From positions 1 to 43,181 of the IMG/VR virus record IMGVR_UViG_3300002835_000374: 43,181 bases of DNA. The stretch is one strand, 5' to 3'. The notes beneath the pieces were generated by a model, which saw only the letters and a program-made list of their open reading frames with translations, was not told the DNA's origin and ran no database searches. Of this stretch, positions 25,353 through 33,651 are shown piece after piece. Within the stretch, counting starts at the first letter, position 1, and each line of letters opens with the position of its first letter. The translations under genes were made by a program, and so were the position numbers. This DNA is from a virus.

Positions 25353-25675
25353 TCAATAGATGAAAGTTTAATATAACATTCTCCATAAACTTCAATTTTC
25401 CCCATTAAAGCTTGAAAATCTTTTTGAGTATCATTAATAAAATCTAATTCTTTCATAATTGATTTAGTTTGGTCTTTACTAAATTTGATAGCTGTTTTCA
25501 ATCCATCGTTTTTAAGGGCTTTCATCACTTCTGCATAAGGTTTATCCTTTGCTTCAAAATGATAATAGGAAAGAATAGCATCACCGCCTTTTGCTTTAGC
25601 ATCAGCAGCATTATTTTGCGCCCCTTTACGCCTATTCTTTAAAAATTCCAAAGGATCATCAGATTGTTGTTTCAT
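25346..25675 (-). CDS. unknown small protein
   Basis: The gene encodes 109 aa. The N-terminal third is basic and Ala/Lys-rich (PLEFLKNRRKGAQNNAADAKAKGG). It is followed by a folded helical segment (YYHFEAKDKPYAEVMKALKNDG). No family recognised. It is the second gene of a minus-strand pair, 8 bases after the gene ending at 25684. No clear ribosome binding site. Confidence 0.6.
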   Translation of the reverse strand: MKQQSDDPLEFLKNRRKGAQNNAADAKAKGGDAILSYYHFEAKDKPYAEVMKALKNDGLKTAIKFSKDQTKSIMKELDFINDTQKDFQALMGKIEVYGECYIKLSSIDQ

Positions 25676-25683
25676 AAAATTAT

Positions 25684-26388
25684 TTATGTCTCTTGAGATA
25701 AATTGTTAAACTTTTCATTGTAAATTTTTTTTATATCATCAACATTATAGTCTTTATATTTTTCACATTCTGTTAAACTAATAATTTCATTTTTTATGTC
25801 GTCTGGTAACTTATTAACCCATTCGCTAACAAAACACCAAATAGGATCAATTTGTTTAGCTCTTATCTGCAATAATATTCTTCTAATATTTTTGTAAAAA
25901 TTTTCATATGTAAAATTATCTCCTAATGTATCTTTCAAAGATACAATAGTATTTTCAAAAGCAGATGATATAAATCTATCTTCAAGTTTTCTCGTGACAG
26001 TTTTTGTCATCATCTTATTTTCTCGCATTTTCTTAATCCAAACAAAATATCTTTTTTCAGCTTTTTCGCCAATCAATAGGCTTGGATTTATAATTGGATT
26101 TTTGTTTTCTAAGATTTTAATAATCTCCATTTGAGCTTTTATAAAAATAAAATACTCAGCTGGCGCTTTGAAAATTTCTTTTTTATCTTTCACAAATTTC
26201 AAAAGATACTTAAACGCTGATTGTTTTCTTATAGGTTTTAAATCATTAAATTTTGTGTGGTTATAGTCAGGAAAATAATGATACTCAGAATTAAGATAAT
26301 ATATCAACAAATGATAAGCAAAAACCATATCTGAATCATCAGATAGACTAAGCAGTTGTTCTGTAGATGTTTTAAAAATCTGTCGCAT
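25684..26388 (-). CDS. unknown helical protein
   Basis: The gene encodes 234 aa, almost all alpha-helical and Lys-rich, with aromatic clusters (FAYHLLIYYLNSEYHYFPDYNH near 24-45). No nuclease, helicase or binding motif is visible. It is transcribed away from the large structured intergenic region. A start at 26388 is plausible but no ribosome binding site is visible. Confidence 0.6.
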   Translation of the reverse strand: MRQIFKTSTEQLLSLSDDSDMVFAYHLLIYYLNSEYHYFPDYNHTKFNDLKPIRKQSAFKYLLKFVKDKKEIFKAPAEYFIFIKAQMEIIKILENKNPIINPSLLIGEKAEKRYFVWIKKMRENKMMTKTVTRKLEDRFISSAFENTIVSLKDTLGDNFTYENFYKNIRRILLQIRAKQIDPIWCFVSEWVNKLPDDIKNEIISLTECEKYKDYNVDDIKKIYNEKFNNLSQET

Positions 26389-26694
26389 GTTTTTACTCTA
26401 ATCCATTCAATCTTAAAAGTCAAACTTGAGTTTGAAATTATATGGGGATCATTCCAGTCACATATGCCGTTTATTCGTTAATAAACATGGCTAGGAATTC
26501 GTTTCTACATCCAAGTGAGACTCAGGTCGATTTTTAACACTAAATGCGTTTAAAGCGATTTTACGAGCTAAAAATATTTCTTGTTTTGTTTGTCATTTGG
26601 CACGATTTTTGCGTATTAATTAATACTAAGTATTAATATAATTAACTTAATAAGTATTAGTTCTAATTTTGATTATTTAATAAATCATATTTTA

Positions 26695-26749
26695 TTAAGT
26701 GGTGCTAATTTACTCTGAGCGAAGCGAAGAGTAAATTAGTACCACTTAA
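26695..26749. repeat. 22-bp hairpin capped by GCGAAGC
   Basis: Arms 26695-26716 and 26728-26749 pair at 21 of 22 positions, and the one mismatch would be a G-U pair in RNA. The 11-base loop is GA-GC-GAA-GC-GA: tandem G-A mismatches closing on the GCGAAGC mini-hairpin, which is known as exceptionally stable in single-stranded DNA. Confidence 0.8.
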
Positions 26750-26756
26750 ACTAAAG

Positions 26757-26785
26757 CATCTTCAATTACGAAGTAATTGAAGATG
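26757..26785. repeat. 13-bp perfect hairpin with GAA triloop
   Basis: Arms 26757-26769 and 26773-26785 are perfectly complementary around GAA. This is the same loop type as the neighbouring hairpin. It is not followed by a T-run, so it is probably not a terminator. Confidence 0.8.
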
Positions 26786-26883
26786 AATATAAATACTTAG
26801 TATAAACGCGCGAAGCAAAAAGTGTGCCAAAAAAAATAAAAATTATGTTTGACTTAAGTTTTTAGTAATCGTAGATTTTTGGT

Positions 26884-28194
26884 GTGAGTATTGACAAAAC
26901 CACTTTTGAAAACATTTTCGACACATTTTGTGTCGAGCCATTTATTTATTTGCAAATTTTAAATCAACCCGATTTAACTGATAAACAAAATCTTTTACTT
27001 CATATAAAACTTGAAGGACCAAGAGGATCTAAATTTGAAATAAAATTACATCAAAACAATACATGTTCGTTTGTACACCATGTGAATAATTGTTTAAGAG
27101 AATATAATCGACCGATAATTTGTTTAGATTCTAAGTTATTTCATTCTTTTTGTTTGAAACAAAATTGTACTAAACAAATTGATTTTAAAGTATTTTTTGA
27201 TTTAAATTGGTATTGTGATTACAATGATATAAGTTGTTCTTTTGAAAAAATGACTGACATAGTTTCTATATTTTTGAAATTTATTAAGCATGATAGTTTT
27301 GAAATATATAAAAATGTTTTTCAAAAATTAATATGTGAAACAATTCCACACATGGAAAATCAAGCTATCATATTGGATAGTGAAGCTACATTTGTTTATC
27401 CTTATTATTCATCAAGATTGCAAGAAAATGGAAGATTGAATTCTAAAGTTTTTTCTAATAGAAATTTTAATCCACATACTTTGACTTATGAAATTAAGAA
27501 AAATTTTGTTTTATCAGAAGATGAAATATTTGTATCGTTTGACTTTAAGGCATTGGAGTTATATGTTTTGGCATTTTTGAGTAATGATGCTAACTTAAAT
27601 ACATTATTGTATAACACATGTCATCCGTATGAACAAATTGCTCAATATGTTCTTGATTTAAATAATTTTGAAAATAAAAACTATAAAGATTTAGGTAAGA
27701 AGATATTTTTACCAAGTATTTATGGTATTTCTCCAGCTAAGTTATCAGAATCTTTAGGTTGTTCTATTTTGGAAGCCAAGACTTATTTGAATAAAATAAA
27801 GACTTTATTTAGCAAAGCGTTTGATTATGTTTCACAGCAGTCTGCTCAAGCAATAAATTTTGGCTATTGTCTTGATTACTTCAAAAGAAAGAAAAATTTT
27901 ATTGCAGATGAGGGATATAAAGCCATGAATTTTTCTGTACATTCACCAGCAGCAGTATTTTGTTTTATGAAGATGAATGAAATAAAATCAATTGAAACTA
28001 AAGATTTTAGATTATTGTTTTCAATTCACGATTGTTTTGTTTTTGCTGTTAAAAAGGAAAAATTAAAATTATCTGTATTGCAAATTAAAGATACTTTGCA
28101 GAAAGAATTTTCTGACTATAAGCCCTTAAGATTTATTGTTGATACTAAGTTTGGCGAAAATTTAGCATTTTTGAAAAATTATTCTGAAGTTTGA
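26884..28194 (+). CDS. divergent family-A DNA polymerase domain protein
   Basis: The protein has 436 aa from GTG 26884 (no ribosome binding site, so the start is uncertain). The C-terminal 260 residues follow the PolA palm/fingers order: motif A FDFKALELYVLAF (D220, E225), motif B region LGKKIFLPSIYGISPAKLSESLG (K272/K273, Y280, G281), a late AMNFSVHSPAAVF (like the family's N..IQG.AAD) and motif C IHDCF (H382, D383). The usual HDE is HDC here. The N-terminal 160 residues show no 3'-5' exonuclease motifs. T4 relatives normally use family-B gp43, so this may be a replacement, one part of a split polymerase or a repair enzyme. It looks very AT-rich. Confidence 0.75.
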   Translation: MSIDKTTFENIFDTFCVEPFIYLQILNQPDLTDKQNLLLHIKLEGPRGSKFEIKLHQNNTCSFVHHVNNCLREYNRPIICLDSKLFHSFCLKQNCTKQIDFKVFFDLNWYCDYNDISCSFEKMTDIVSIFLKFIKHDSFEIYKNVFQKLICETIPHMENQAIILDSEATFVYPYYSSRLQENGRLNSKVFSNRNFNPHTLTYEIKKNFVLSEDEIFVSFDFKALELYVLAFLSNDANLNTLLYNTCHPYEQIAQYVLDLNNFENKNYKDLGKKIFLPSIYGISPAKLSESLGCSILEAKTYLNKIKTLFSKAFDYVSQQSAQAINFGYCLDYFKRKKNFIADEGYKAMNFSVHSPAAVFCFMKMNEIKSIETKDFRLLFSIHDCFVFAVKKEKLKLSVLQIKDTLQKEFSDYKPLRFIVDTKFGENLAFLKNYSEV

Positions 28195-28248
28195 CTCAAT
28201 TACATTAAAGGTTGATACTACACCTTACGTTTCAAGGAGGTAATTGAA

Positions 28249-28803
28249 ATGAAGATATTTCAGATGTTTAAGATTAACTCAGAGGAATTTAAAGAACTTG
28301 AGGAAAAGTTTGGTCAGTTGTGTCTTTATGCCAGTTGGCAATTAATGTCTAATAATTCTCGTAATAATCATCAGTTAGATGTAGAAGATATCAAACAAGA
28401 GCTTCTTATGTCTGTTATAAGGGCAGGTAGTTATTATAAAAGACAAACTTATATTGAATCATCATTTGATACAGTTGAAAAACATGTTCCGCAAGATGGG
28501 ATATTTAGAAAAATTTTTGATTCTTTAAAAGATCTATGGAAAAATAAGACACATCATGGAGCATATCGTCGCAAATTTGGTGATCCTCAAGAGGAAATTC
28601 TGGAGAAATTAGTTAAAAAATTTGTTCCATCACAAGAAAGACCTGACATTGGTTTAAAACTTATGATTAATGCCAAGTTTGTTATTTACACAAAGCAGAT
28701 CATATGGAATGCTACTAGGCATGTCGGCAAGAGAATTACTAAAGAAAAACATATTCGAGTAGGTCAAGTTTCACTTAGTGAACACGAACACTTGTATATT
28801 TGA
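28249..28803 (+). CDS. possible sigma-region-2-like DNA-binding protein
   Basis: The gene encodes 184 aa with a strong AGGAGG site. Residues about 22-70 (LCLYASWQLMSN, then LDVEDIKQELLMSVIRAGSYYKR) resemble the start of sigma region 2 (helix, then DI.QEL). A helical basic region and a C-terminal RHVGKRITKEKH segment could contact DNA. The match is weaker than for the protein at 6754-7242. It lies between polymerase and helicase genes; its stop is 11 bases before the helicase start. Confidence 0.5.
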   Translation: MKIFQMFKINSEEFKELEEKFGQLCLYASWQLMSNNSRNNHQLDVEDIKQELLMSVIRAGSYYKRQTYIESSFDTVEKHVPQDGIFRKIFDSLKDLWKNKTHHGAYRRKFGDPQEEILEKLVKKFVPSQERPDIGLKLMINAKFVIYTKQIIWNATRHVGKRITKEKHIRVGQVSLSEHEHLYI

Positions 28804-28814
28804 GGATTTTTAGT

Positions 28815-30353
28815 ATGGAAGCTAAACTTACCGAAGATCAACAAAAGTTGTTGGAGACTATGCTTCAACAACAGAATACTCAGACTAAATTTCGTTGGGA
28901 TGAAAATTTCCAAAGAAGAATTTTAGGTATTCTTTTAACAGATAGGAATTTTCTTCTTCAGGGAAAAGCTCTTATTTCTCCTGAATATTTTTCTAATGAA
29001 GTTCATGTAGAAACATGTCGCATTTTATTTAAATTATTTGATGATCATCCTACAGGAATACCTGACAGGATGATTATGGAAAACGATTTGCTTGAGAAAG
29101 TAAGAGAAAAATCAGATGCAATTAAAGTTTATTATAGATCAGAACTTCAATCGCTTTATGATTTCTTTATACCTAACCAAGCATCAAGAGATATTTTGTT
29201 TAATAAATTGCTTAATTTTTCCAAGATACAAAGTCTTAGAATAGCAATGGAAGAAAGCCAAAGAGATCTTAAGAAGAATCCAGATTCAGAAGAAATCTGG
29301 GCTAAGGTTTATGAGAGATTTCGTAATTGCATGTTAGTGTCAAAGACATTTGATGCAGGTTTCCAATATTTTAATCAAATAGAACAATTCTTCACAGAAT
29401 TATCTAAAGATGAAGAAAGAGTTGATAAGTTTACATCAGGATTTTTGTCAATTGATTTTGAGATATCTGGTGGTGGACCAAGACGTGGTGAAATTTATGC
29501 TTTTATAGCACTACCCGGTGTTGGTAAATCTTTGGCTTTGGTTAAAGCAGCTGTTGAAAATGTAAACAAAGGGTTTAAAGTAGCGTTTATTTCTGTAGAA
29601 ATGGATTGGGTTTCTATTTCTAAAAGATTCACATCAGCTTATGTCGGAATGCCATATAATAAGCTTGCTAGTCAAAAAGATGAAGTAAAAAACATCCTTG
29701 AATATAAAACACTTGAATACGAAGACAAGAACAGATTGGTAGTTAAGCAATTTCCTGCTGGTAGTATTGATGTTAATGATATTCGAGCTTATTTAAACCA
29801 ATTGGAGTTATATGGATTTGTTCCAGACCTTTTGGTTGTTGATTATCCCGGAGAAATGAAAGATACACCGGGAGTTGCTGTTTGGGAATCTAAGTATAGA
29901 ATCATTCGTGACCTAAGAGGACTTGCTTGTGAAAAGAAAATGCTTGTATTTACTGCAATGCAACCGAATAAGTCAGCATCTGAATTGTCTTCATCGGAAT
30001 TTATTGAAGAAGGCAACATCGGTGCGTCTTTTGACATGTTTAAGCCTCTTGATGGTTTATGGTCTATCAATAGAACTACCGATGAAGCTAATGCTCAAGT
30101 TGGCAGAATATTCATTATCAAAAGTAGAAATGGTAAATCAAGATACCATTTCCCAATAGAATATAATCACGAAATGTTAACCATATCAGAAATAGATTTT
30201 GATAAATATAAGACAAAAATGCACAATAAAGCCCAGCAAGATGCTAACACTTATAGCGTTACATCTGATTCATCAAATATATCATCAAATAACCATCCTC
30301 CTAAAAAGGTAGGTAAGAAAAAACAACAAGATCCATCTAACCCAATTGATTGA
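28815..30353 (+). CDS. gp41: replicative DNA helicase, DnaB/gp41-type
   Basis: The protein has 512 aa from ATG 28815, chosen because GAGG lies 9 bases upstream; an upstream TTG (28800) is less likely. It is the ring helicase that unwinds the fork. The N-terminal domain is helical (about 30-170). The RecA-like core has FTSGFLSIDFEISGG, Walker A ALPGVGKS (about 232-239), VAFISVEMD, Walker B LLVVDYPGEM, and a TAMQPNKSA sensor, all in DnaB-family order. The last 50 residues are a disordered Ser/Asn/Lys tail. It follows the sigma-like gene in the replication operon. Confidence 0.9.
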   Translation: MEAKLTEDQQKLLETMLQQQNTQTKFRWDENFQRRILGILLTDRNFLLQGKALISPEYFSNEVHVETCRILFKLFDDHPTGIPDRMIMENDLLEKVREKSDAIKVYYRSELQSLYDFFIPNQASRDILFNKLLNFSKIQSLRIAMEESQRDLKKNPDSEEIWAKVYERFRNCMLVSKTFDAGFQYFNQIEQFFTELSKDEERVDKFTSGFLSIDFEISGGGPRRGEIYAFIALPGVGKSLALVKAAVENVNKGFKVAFISVEMDWVSISKRFTSAYVGMPYNKLASQKDEVKNILEYKTLEYEDKNRLVVKQFPAGSIDVNDIRAYLNQLELYGFVPDLLVVDYPGEMKDTPGVAVWESKYRIIRDLRGLACEKKMLVFTAMQPNKSASELSSSEFIEEGNIGASFDMFKPLDGLWSINRTTDEANAQVGRIFIIKSRNGKSRYHFPIEYNHEMLTISEIDFDKYKTKMHNKAQQDANTYSVTSDSSNISSNNHPPKKVGKKKQQDPSNPID

Positions 30354-30513
30354 TTCTATTTTTATCAAAAAATAAATTATCAGGAGTAGGACTTATAAAG
30401 GAATTGCCGATGCAATGGCGCAACAGTGGGGTGGCAACAATTAATGACTGCAAACCTTACTAATTTGAATTGATAGCACGGTTTTCCCTTTTTCTCAGAA
30501 AGTAGTATGAGCC
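30354..30513 (+). other. 160-base gap before the 140-aa gene, no confident feature
   Basis: It is richer in G than its surroundings (around 30381-30450) and holds an AAGGA followed by two ATGs that open only 17- and 9-codon frames. It could be an mRNA leader or small RNA, but I see no family structure. Confidence 0.3.
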
Positions 30514-30936
30514 ATGATTGAAAAGATTGCGTTAGATGATCAGGAATGGACAATTGATTCTCGTGATTTAAATTTCACGGATGCAACTCTTAATATATTT
30601 TTTGAAAAAGTAGGCGGAATTATTGATTATGTTGGAGCTGGTCATGCATTGGCTATGAAATGTTTTTCTGTAGCAGAACTTGAATACAAAAGAAAATTTA
30701 TTCAAAAATTCAAAGAACAAAAAGATCTTGGCAAATCAGATAAAACAGCAGAATTAGCAGCTGAAGGTGATGACGAATGTGTTGCTTTGAAAAGAGAATG
30801 CATTCAAAACAGATATTGCAAAGATAGAATTTACGCACATTTGCAAGCTTTGAACGCTTCAAGAGAAGATGCTCACAATCGAGGTCATATGTTGCGTAAA
30901 GAAATGGACAAGTTAAACTTCCAAATAAATGAATAA
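30514..30936 (+). CDS. unknown helical protein, UvsY-like by size and context only
   Basis: The gene encodes 140 aa. After a short beta start (residues 1-25), it is a long helical, Lys/Glu-rich protein (AMKCFSVAELEYKRKFIQKFKEQKD, ending HNRGHMLRKEMDKL). T4 UvsY, the recombination mediator that loads UvsX onto gp32-coated DNA, has 137 aa and a similar helical build, and gp32 and UvsX genes lie just downstream. Sequence similarity is not convincing by eye, so I leave the symbol empty. Confidence 0.65.
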   Translation: MIEKIALDDQEWTIDSRDLNFTDATLNIFFEKVGGIIDYVGAGHALAMKCFSVAELEYKRKFIQKFKEQKDLGKSDKTAELAAEGDDECVALKRECIQNRYCKDRIYAHLQALNASREDAHNRGHMLRKEMDKLNFQINE

Positions 30937-30975
30937 ATTTAGGTTTGTCGTATTGTTATAACATGAGAGAATACG

Positions 30976-31560
30976 ATGTTTAACATTGAGTTTGTTCAGA
31001 AGTATATGCTTACTGCTAAGCTTTTTGGTGAGCTTAAAAATCCATGTTATTCAAGAAAAATTGGTGTTGTGATTGTTAACAATTTGTTAACTAAAGTTGT
31101 TAGCATGGGATATAATGGTCCACCAAGAAATGCCCCTCATTGTGACAGCCCAGAACATCTTAAAACAATTTTTCTTCCTCAGCTTACAGAAGAAGATAAA
31201 TACAAAATAGATCCTAATTTTGATGAAAAAGAATTTATTAAGAATCATGCTTATGCAAAACAATGCCCAAGAAAAATTCTTGGATGTAAATCTGGGGAGA
31301 GACTTGAGTTATGTTCTTGTGCTCATGCTGAAGCAAATGCCATAGTTAATGCATCTGCTGATTTAAATGGAGCGCATATGTTCGCATGGTGTACTTTACC
31401 ATGCGTTGAATGTACAAAATTAATTATAAATTCTGGAATTAAAAAATTGTTTTGTTTATCAAATAAAGATAAGGACTATTCTGTCGGCAGCAGATTTCTT
31501 TTTGACAAATGTGGTGTCGATATAGTGGAACTTGATGAAAAATTAATAATGGAACACTAG
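30976..31560 (+). CDS. cd: deoxycytidylate deaminase
   Basis: The enzyme converts dCMP to dUMP, feeding dTMP synthesis. It has 194 aa, as T4 Cd (193). The zinc site is visible: HAEANA (H117, catalytic E119) and PCVEC (C143, C146). The N-terminal substrate region MGYNGPPRN (44-52) is typical. Extra Cys/His residues (C56, C97, C104, C113, C115) suggest a second structural zinc, as in T4. No thymidylate synthase is seen in this window. Confidence 0.92.
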   Translation: MFNIEFVQKYMLTAKLFGELKNPCYSRKIGVVIVNNLLTKVVSMGYNGPPRNAPHCDSPEHLKTIFLPQLTEEDKYKIDPNFDEKEFIKNHAYAKQCPRKILGCKSGERLELCSCAHAEANAIVNASADLNGAHMFAWCTLPCVECTKLIINSGIKKLFCLSNKDKDYSVGSRFLFDKCGVDIVELDEKLIMEH

Positions 31561-31568
31561 GTTAAAAT

Positions 31569-32294
31569 ATGTTTGAAATAGAATTTAAGTATTATAAACA
31601 AAAAGAAGACCTTGATTATAACAAGGATGAGCCGCTTATTTTTAAAAATAAGTTTGGCAAAGTGGATGAAAATTATCCAGTAGAAAATTTGGCTAAATAT
31701 ATCCTCACACAACTTGCTCGTAGAGATATATTTATATACGATGTTGATATTTACGAGTATACAAAGAAAAAGGTTAGTTTCAAGCTTGGTAAAAATGGTT
31801 TTTCTGTAGCTGGAAGCAAGTTTAACAATTCTAGTTTGGCAGAAAATTGTGATTTGGAAAACAATATTCCTGATGATCCACAGGATATTCCGAGGATAGA
31901 TGAAGAAAAAGTATTGTCTAAGCCAACAACTTTTCAAAAGTTGGCGAATAGAATCGATAATCAATTTGCCAGTGTTGATAAGAACAAGATTAAAAGAAAA
32001 GTAATTTTTGATCCACCGTTAAGGATGGATAAGACTCAATTTCCTTATAAGTTTACAAAAGCAAAAATATATCCAGTTTATTCAGAAAAATACAACACAA
32101 ATGGAATTGGAATGTTGATTGTAACAAATGATGATAATAATAATGTTTTAGAAGTTACAGATGAATATTTCGTCCCTGCCCCTACGCTTGTTTTCGACAA
32201 TGAGATGAATGCTAGCAAAATTGGTAATAATGATCTTTTGAACTGGAAGGGCATGGGGGGCAATGAGGCTATGATAAACCTGAGAGGAAAGTAA
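31569..32294 (+). CDS. unknown protein
   Basis: The gene encodes 241 aa. The N-terminal ~80 residues are alpha/beta (YILTQLARRDIFIYDVDIYEY), the middle is disordered and acidic, and the C-terminal third is beta-rich (KAKIYPVYSEKYNTNGIGMLIVTND, DDEYFVPAP-like). No motif recognised. It ends in TAATG, sharing a base with the next start, so it is co-translated with the coiled-coil gene upstream of gp32. Confidence 0.65.
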   Translation: MFEIEFKYYKQKEDLDYNKDEPLIFKNKFGKVDENYPVENLAKYILTQLARRDIFIYDVDIYEYTKKKVSFKLGKNGFSVAGSKFNNSSLAENCDLENNIPDDPQDIPRIDEEKVLSKPTTFQKLANRIDNQFASVDKNKIKRKVIFDPPLRMDKTQFPYKFTKAKIYPVYSEKYNTNGIGMLIVTNDDNNNVLEVTDEYFVPAPTLVFDNEMNASKIGNNDLLNWKGMGGNEAMINLRGK

Positions 32295-32584
32295 TGAGCA
32301 GTCAAAGAAAAAGTGATCAAAAGAAGAAAGCAAAGAAAGTCGAAGCTCGAAAAAGAGTCCTCGTTCGCAGGGAAGAATTCAGGAAAGCTAAAAAAGAAGA
32401 AAAAATGTTAGAGAAAGAATTTGAGAGTAGAGAATCTAAATATTTAAGCAGAGAAGAGATTACGCAACGATTGGAGCATAATCTTAAAATAATCGAGCAG
32501 ATGGAAAAATTATTGGCTGAACAGGACAAAAATGTTGACAACAACACTCCTTTAGGCGATAATAGCGGAACACCAATGGTGTAA
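32294..32584 (+). CDS. charged coiled-coil protein
   Basis: The gene encodes 96 aa. A Lys/Arg-rich N-terminus (1-35) is followed by a Lys/Glu heptad-like helix (35-80) and a disordered end. No family recognised. It overlaps the previous stop by one base (TAATG). A GAGG site lies 8 bases before the ATG. It might bind nucleic acid, given its charge and its place directly before gp32. Confidence 0.6.
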   Translation: MSSQRKSDQKKKAKKVEARKRVLVRREEFRKAKKEEKMLEKEFESRESKYLSREEITQRLEHNLKIIEQMEKLLAEQDKNVDNNTPLGDNSGTPMV

Positions 32585-32618
32585 CCTTAGTAAAGCAGGT
32601 AGAGCTTTATAGCAGTGT

Positions 32619-32633
32619 GGTGTGAGATACACC
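32619..32633 (+). promoter_or_regulatory. small hairpin in the gp32 leader
   Basis: GGTGT (32619-32623) and ACACC (32629-32633) pair around GAGAT, 16 bases before the gp32-like ATG. T4 gene 32 mRNA carries a leader structure for autogenous control; this could play a similar role, but the stem is short. Confidence 0.35.
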
Positions 32634-32649
32634 CAGAAAGGCAGTTGCA

Positions 32650-33594
32650 ATGGCAGACTATGAATTTGATACGTTAGATATGAACGATATTCGCAAAGAG
32701 GCTAGCAGGCTTAATAAAGAAGCTGGTGGTAGTGCGAATGATGATTATGTTCGCATGCCAGAGAAGGATGGATTTGTTTTACTCAGGCTTCTTCCTAAGC
32801 TTAAAAACAAGCCATTCTTTCATGCGGTTCGCATACATCGGCTTGGCGAATACCCTAATTCCAAAACAATTTTTTGTACTAAAAAATTAGTGCAGACTCC
32901 TAGAGGAGAACAGTGGCGGACAGTTAGTCCTGAAACTGAGTGCCCTATTTGCAAAGAATATAATGCAATGTGGGAGAAGTCCAAGAAGATGCCTGCTGAT
33001 CGTGCTAAGAAGCTTCAAGATGATGCTCGTTCTATTAAGCCAATTGAAAGGTATTACTACAACTGCATTGTTCGTTCTCAGTTAAATCCTAAGACCAACC
33101 AGATTGAAACTAATGTTGGTCCCAAGATTCTTAGTATTGGGAAGACCGTTCATAATCTTATTTGGGTTTCTATGTCAGGTAATGAAACTACTGGCAAGAA
33201 AGGTTTAGGAGATGTTTCGCATTATCAGAATGGTCGAGACTTCAAGATTGTGAAAGTTGTTCGTGGACCTAATGGTTATCCGAATTACGATCAATCTTTC
33301 TTTGAAGATCCTTCTGTTCTTGGTAGTGGTGATCAGATTAAATCTTGGTTGACTAAGTACCACGATTTGGAAGCAATTCCTAATTATCTTACTATCGATC
33401 AGATAGAAGAAGCTTTGAAAAGTTTTATTGGTGAAGGTGAATTACAACCAAAACCTCAAGTGACATCATCAAAGATGACATCATCAAAGCCTTCAACATC
33501 AAAGATTGAAGAAAGTTCTTTGGATGGTGTTGATGATATGATTGACGAGGACATAGAAGCTCAGTTAGGCAACATTGGTTTTGGTAAACGATAA
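32650..33594 (+). CDS. gp32: single-stranded DNA-binding protein, gp32-like
   Basis: The protein has 314 aa (T4: 301). It coats single-stranded DNA in replication and recombination. The layout matches gp32: a short basic N-terminus for cooperativity; a core with FVLLRLLPKLKNKPFFHAVRIHRLG and the zinc module (H and C in IFCTKK, then ECPICKEY); aromatic strands (ERYYYNCIVR); and an acidic C-terminal tail (SSLDGVDDMIDEDIEAQ) that contacts partner proteins. The Ser/Thr/Lys repeat linker (about 272-287, SSKMTSSKPSTSK) is local. A terminator hairpin follows. Confidence 0.9.
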   Translation: MADYEFDTLDMNDIRKEASRLNKEAGGSANDDYVRMPEKDGFVLLRLLPKLKNKPFFHAVRIHRLGEYPNSKTIFCTKKLVQTPRGEQWRTVSPETECPICKEYNAMWEKSKKMPADRAKKLQDDARSIKPIERYYYNCIVRSQLNPKTNQIETNVGPKILSIGKTVHNLIWVSMSGNETTGKKGLGDVSHYQNGRDFKIVKVVRGPNGYPNYDQSFFEDPSVLGSGDQIKSWLTKYHDLEAIPNYLTIDQIEEALKSFIGEGELQPKPQVTSSKMTSSKPSTSKIEESSLDGVDDMIDEDIEAQLGNIGFGKR

Positions 33595-33618
33595 TACTTA
33601 AGTAGACTTGAAATATCT

Positions 33619-33651
33619 AACAGGAAGCTTAAAAAAGCTTCCTGTTTTTTT
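33619..33651 (+). terminator. rho-independent terminator after gp32-like gene
   Basis: A perfect 12-bp stem (33619-33630 with 33635-33646) around AAAA is followed by a T-run, a textbook terminator. It separates gp32 from uvsX. Confidence 0.88.

Larger units (their letters stand above)
26596..26831. repeat. 236-base nested inverted-repeat element
   Basis: Outer arms 26596-26612 and 26815-26831 match at 15 of 17 bases (outer end TTTGGCAC). Second arms 26623-26639 and 26787-26803 match at 16 of 17 (ATACTAAGTATT...). Two internal hairpins sit between them. The symmetric spacing (10 and 11 bases between outer and second arms) shows that this is one folded unit. I see no clear target-site duplication. 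Confidence 0.75.
26389..26883. other. 495-base divergent intergenic region, candidate origin or structured RNA
   Basis: No gene is supported here. The left half has a 16-base dyad (26420-26435, TCAAACTTGAGTTTGA) and a hairpin (26466-26491: GTTTATT/AATAAAC around CGTT, flanked by GCC and GGC). The right part (26596-26831) is a nested inverted-repeat structure, given as separate entries. The region is flanked by divergent genes and starts the replication block, which would suit an origin. A TATAAATA late-type octamer lies at 26788-26795, inside one inverted repeat. Confidence 0.6.

Noticed and set aside
26788-26795. TATAAATA as a late promoter
   Set aside because: It lies within an inverted repeat arm, about 90 bases before a gene that should be early; kept only as a note.
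26596-26831. intact transposon
   Set aside because: The terminal repeats are present but there is no transposase frame and no target duplication; at most a MITE-like relic.
30410-30463. 17- and 9-codon mini frames
   Set aside because: They are too short, with no family or conservation evidence; left as an unassigned leader.
32589-32649. tRNA-like text before gp32 (GCAGGTAGAGC, GGTGT-ACACC arm)
   Set aside because: The T-like arm has a 5-base rather than 7-base loop, there is no acceptor stem, and no anticodon arm is in place.
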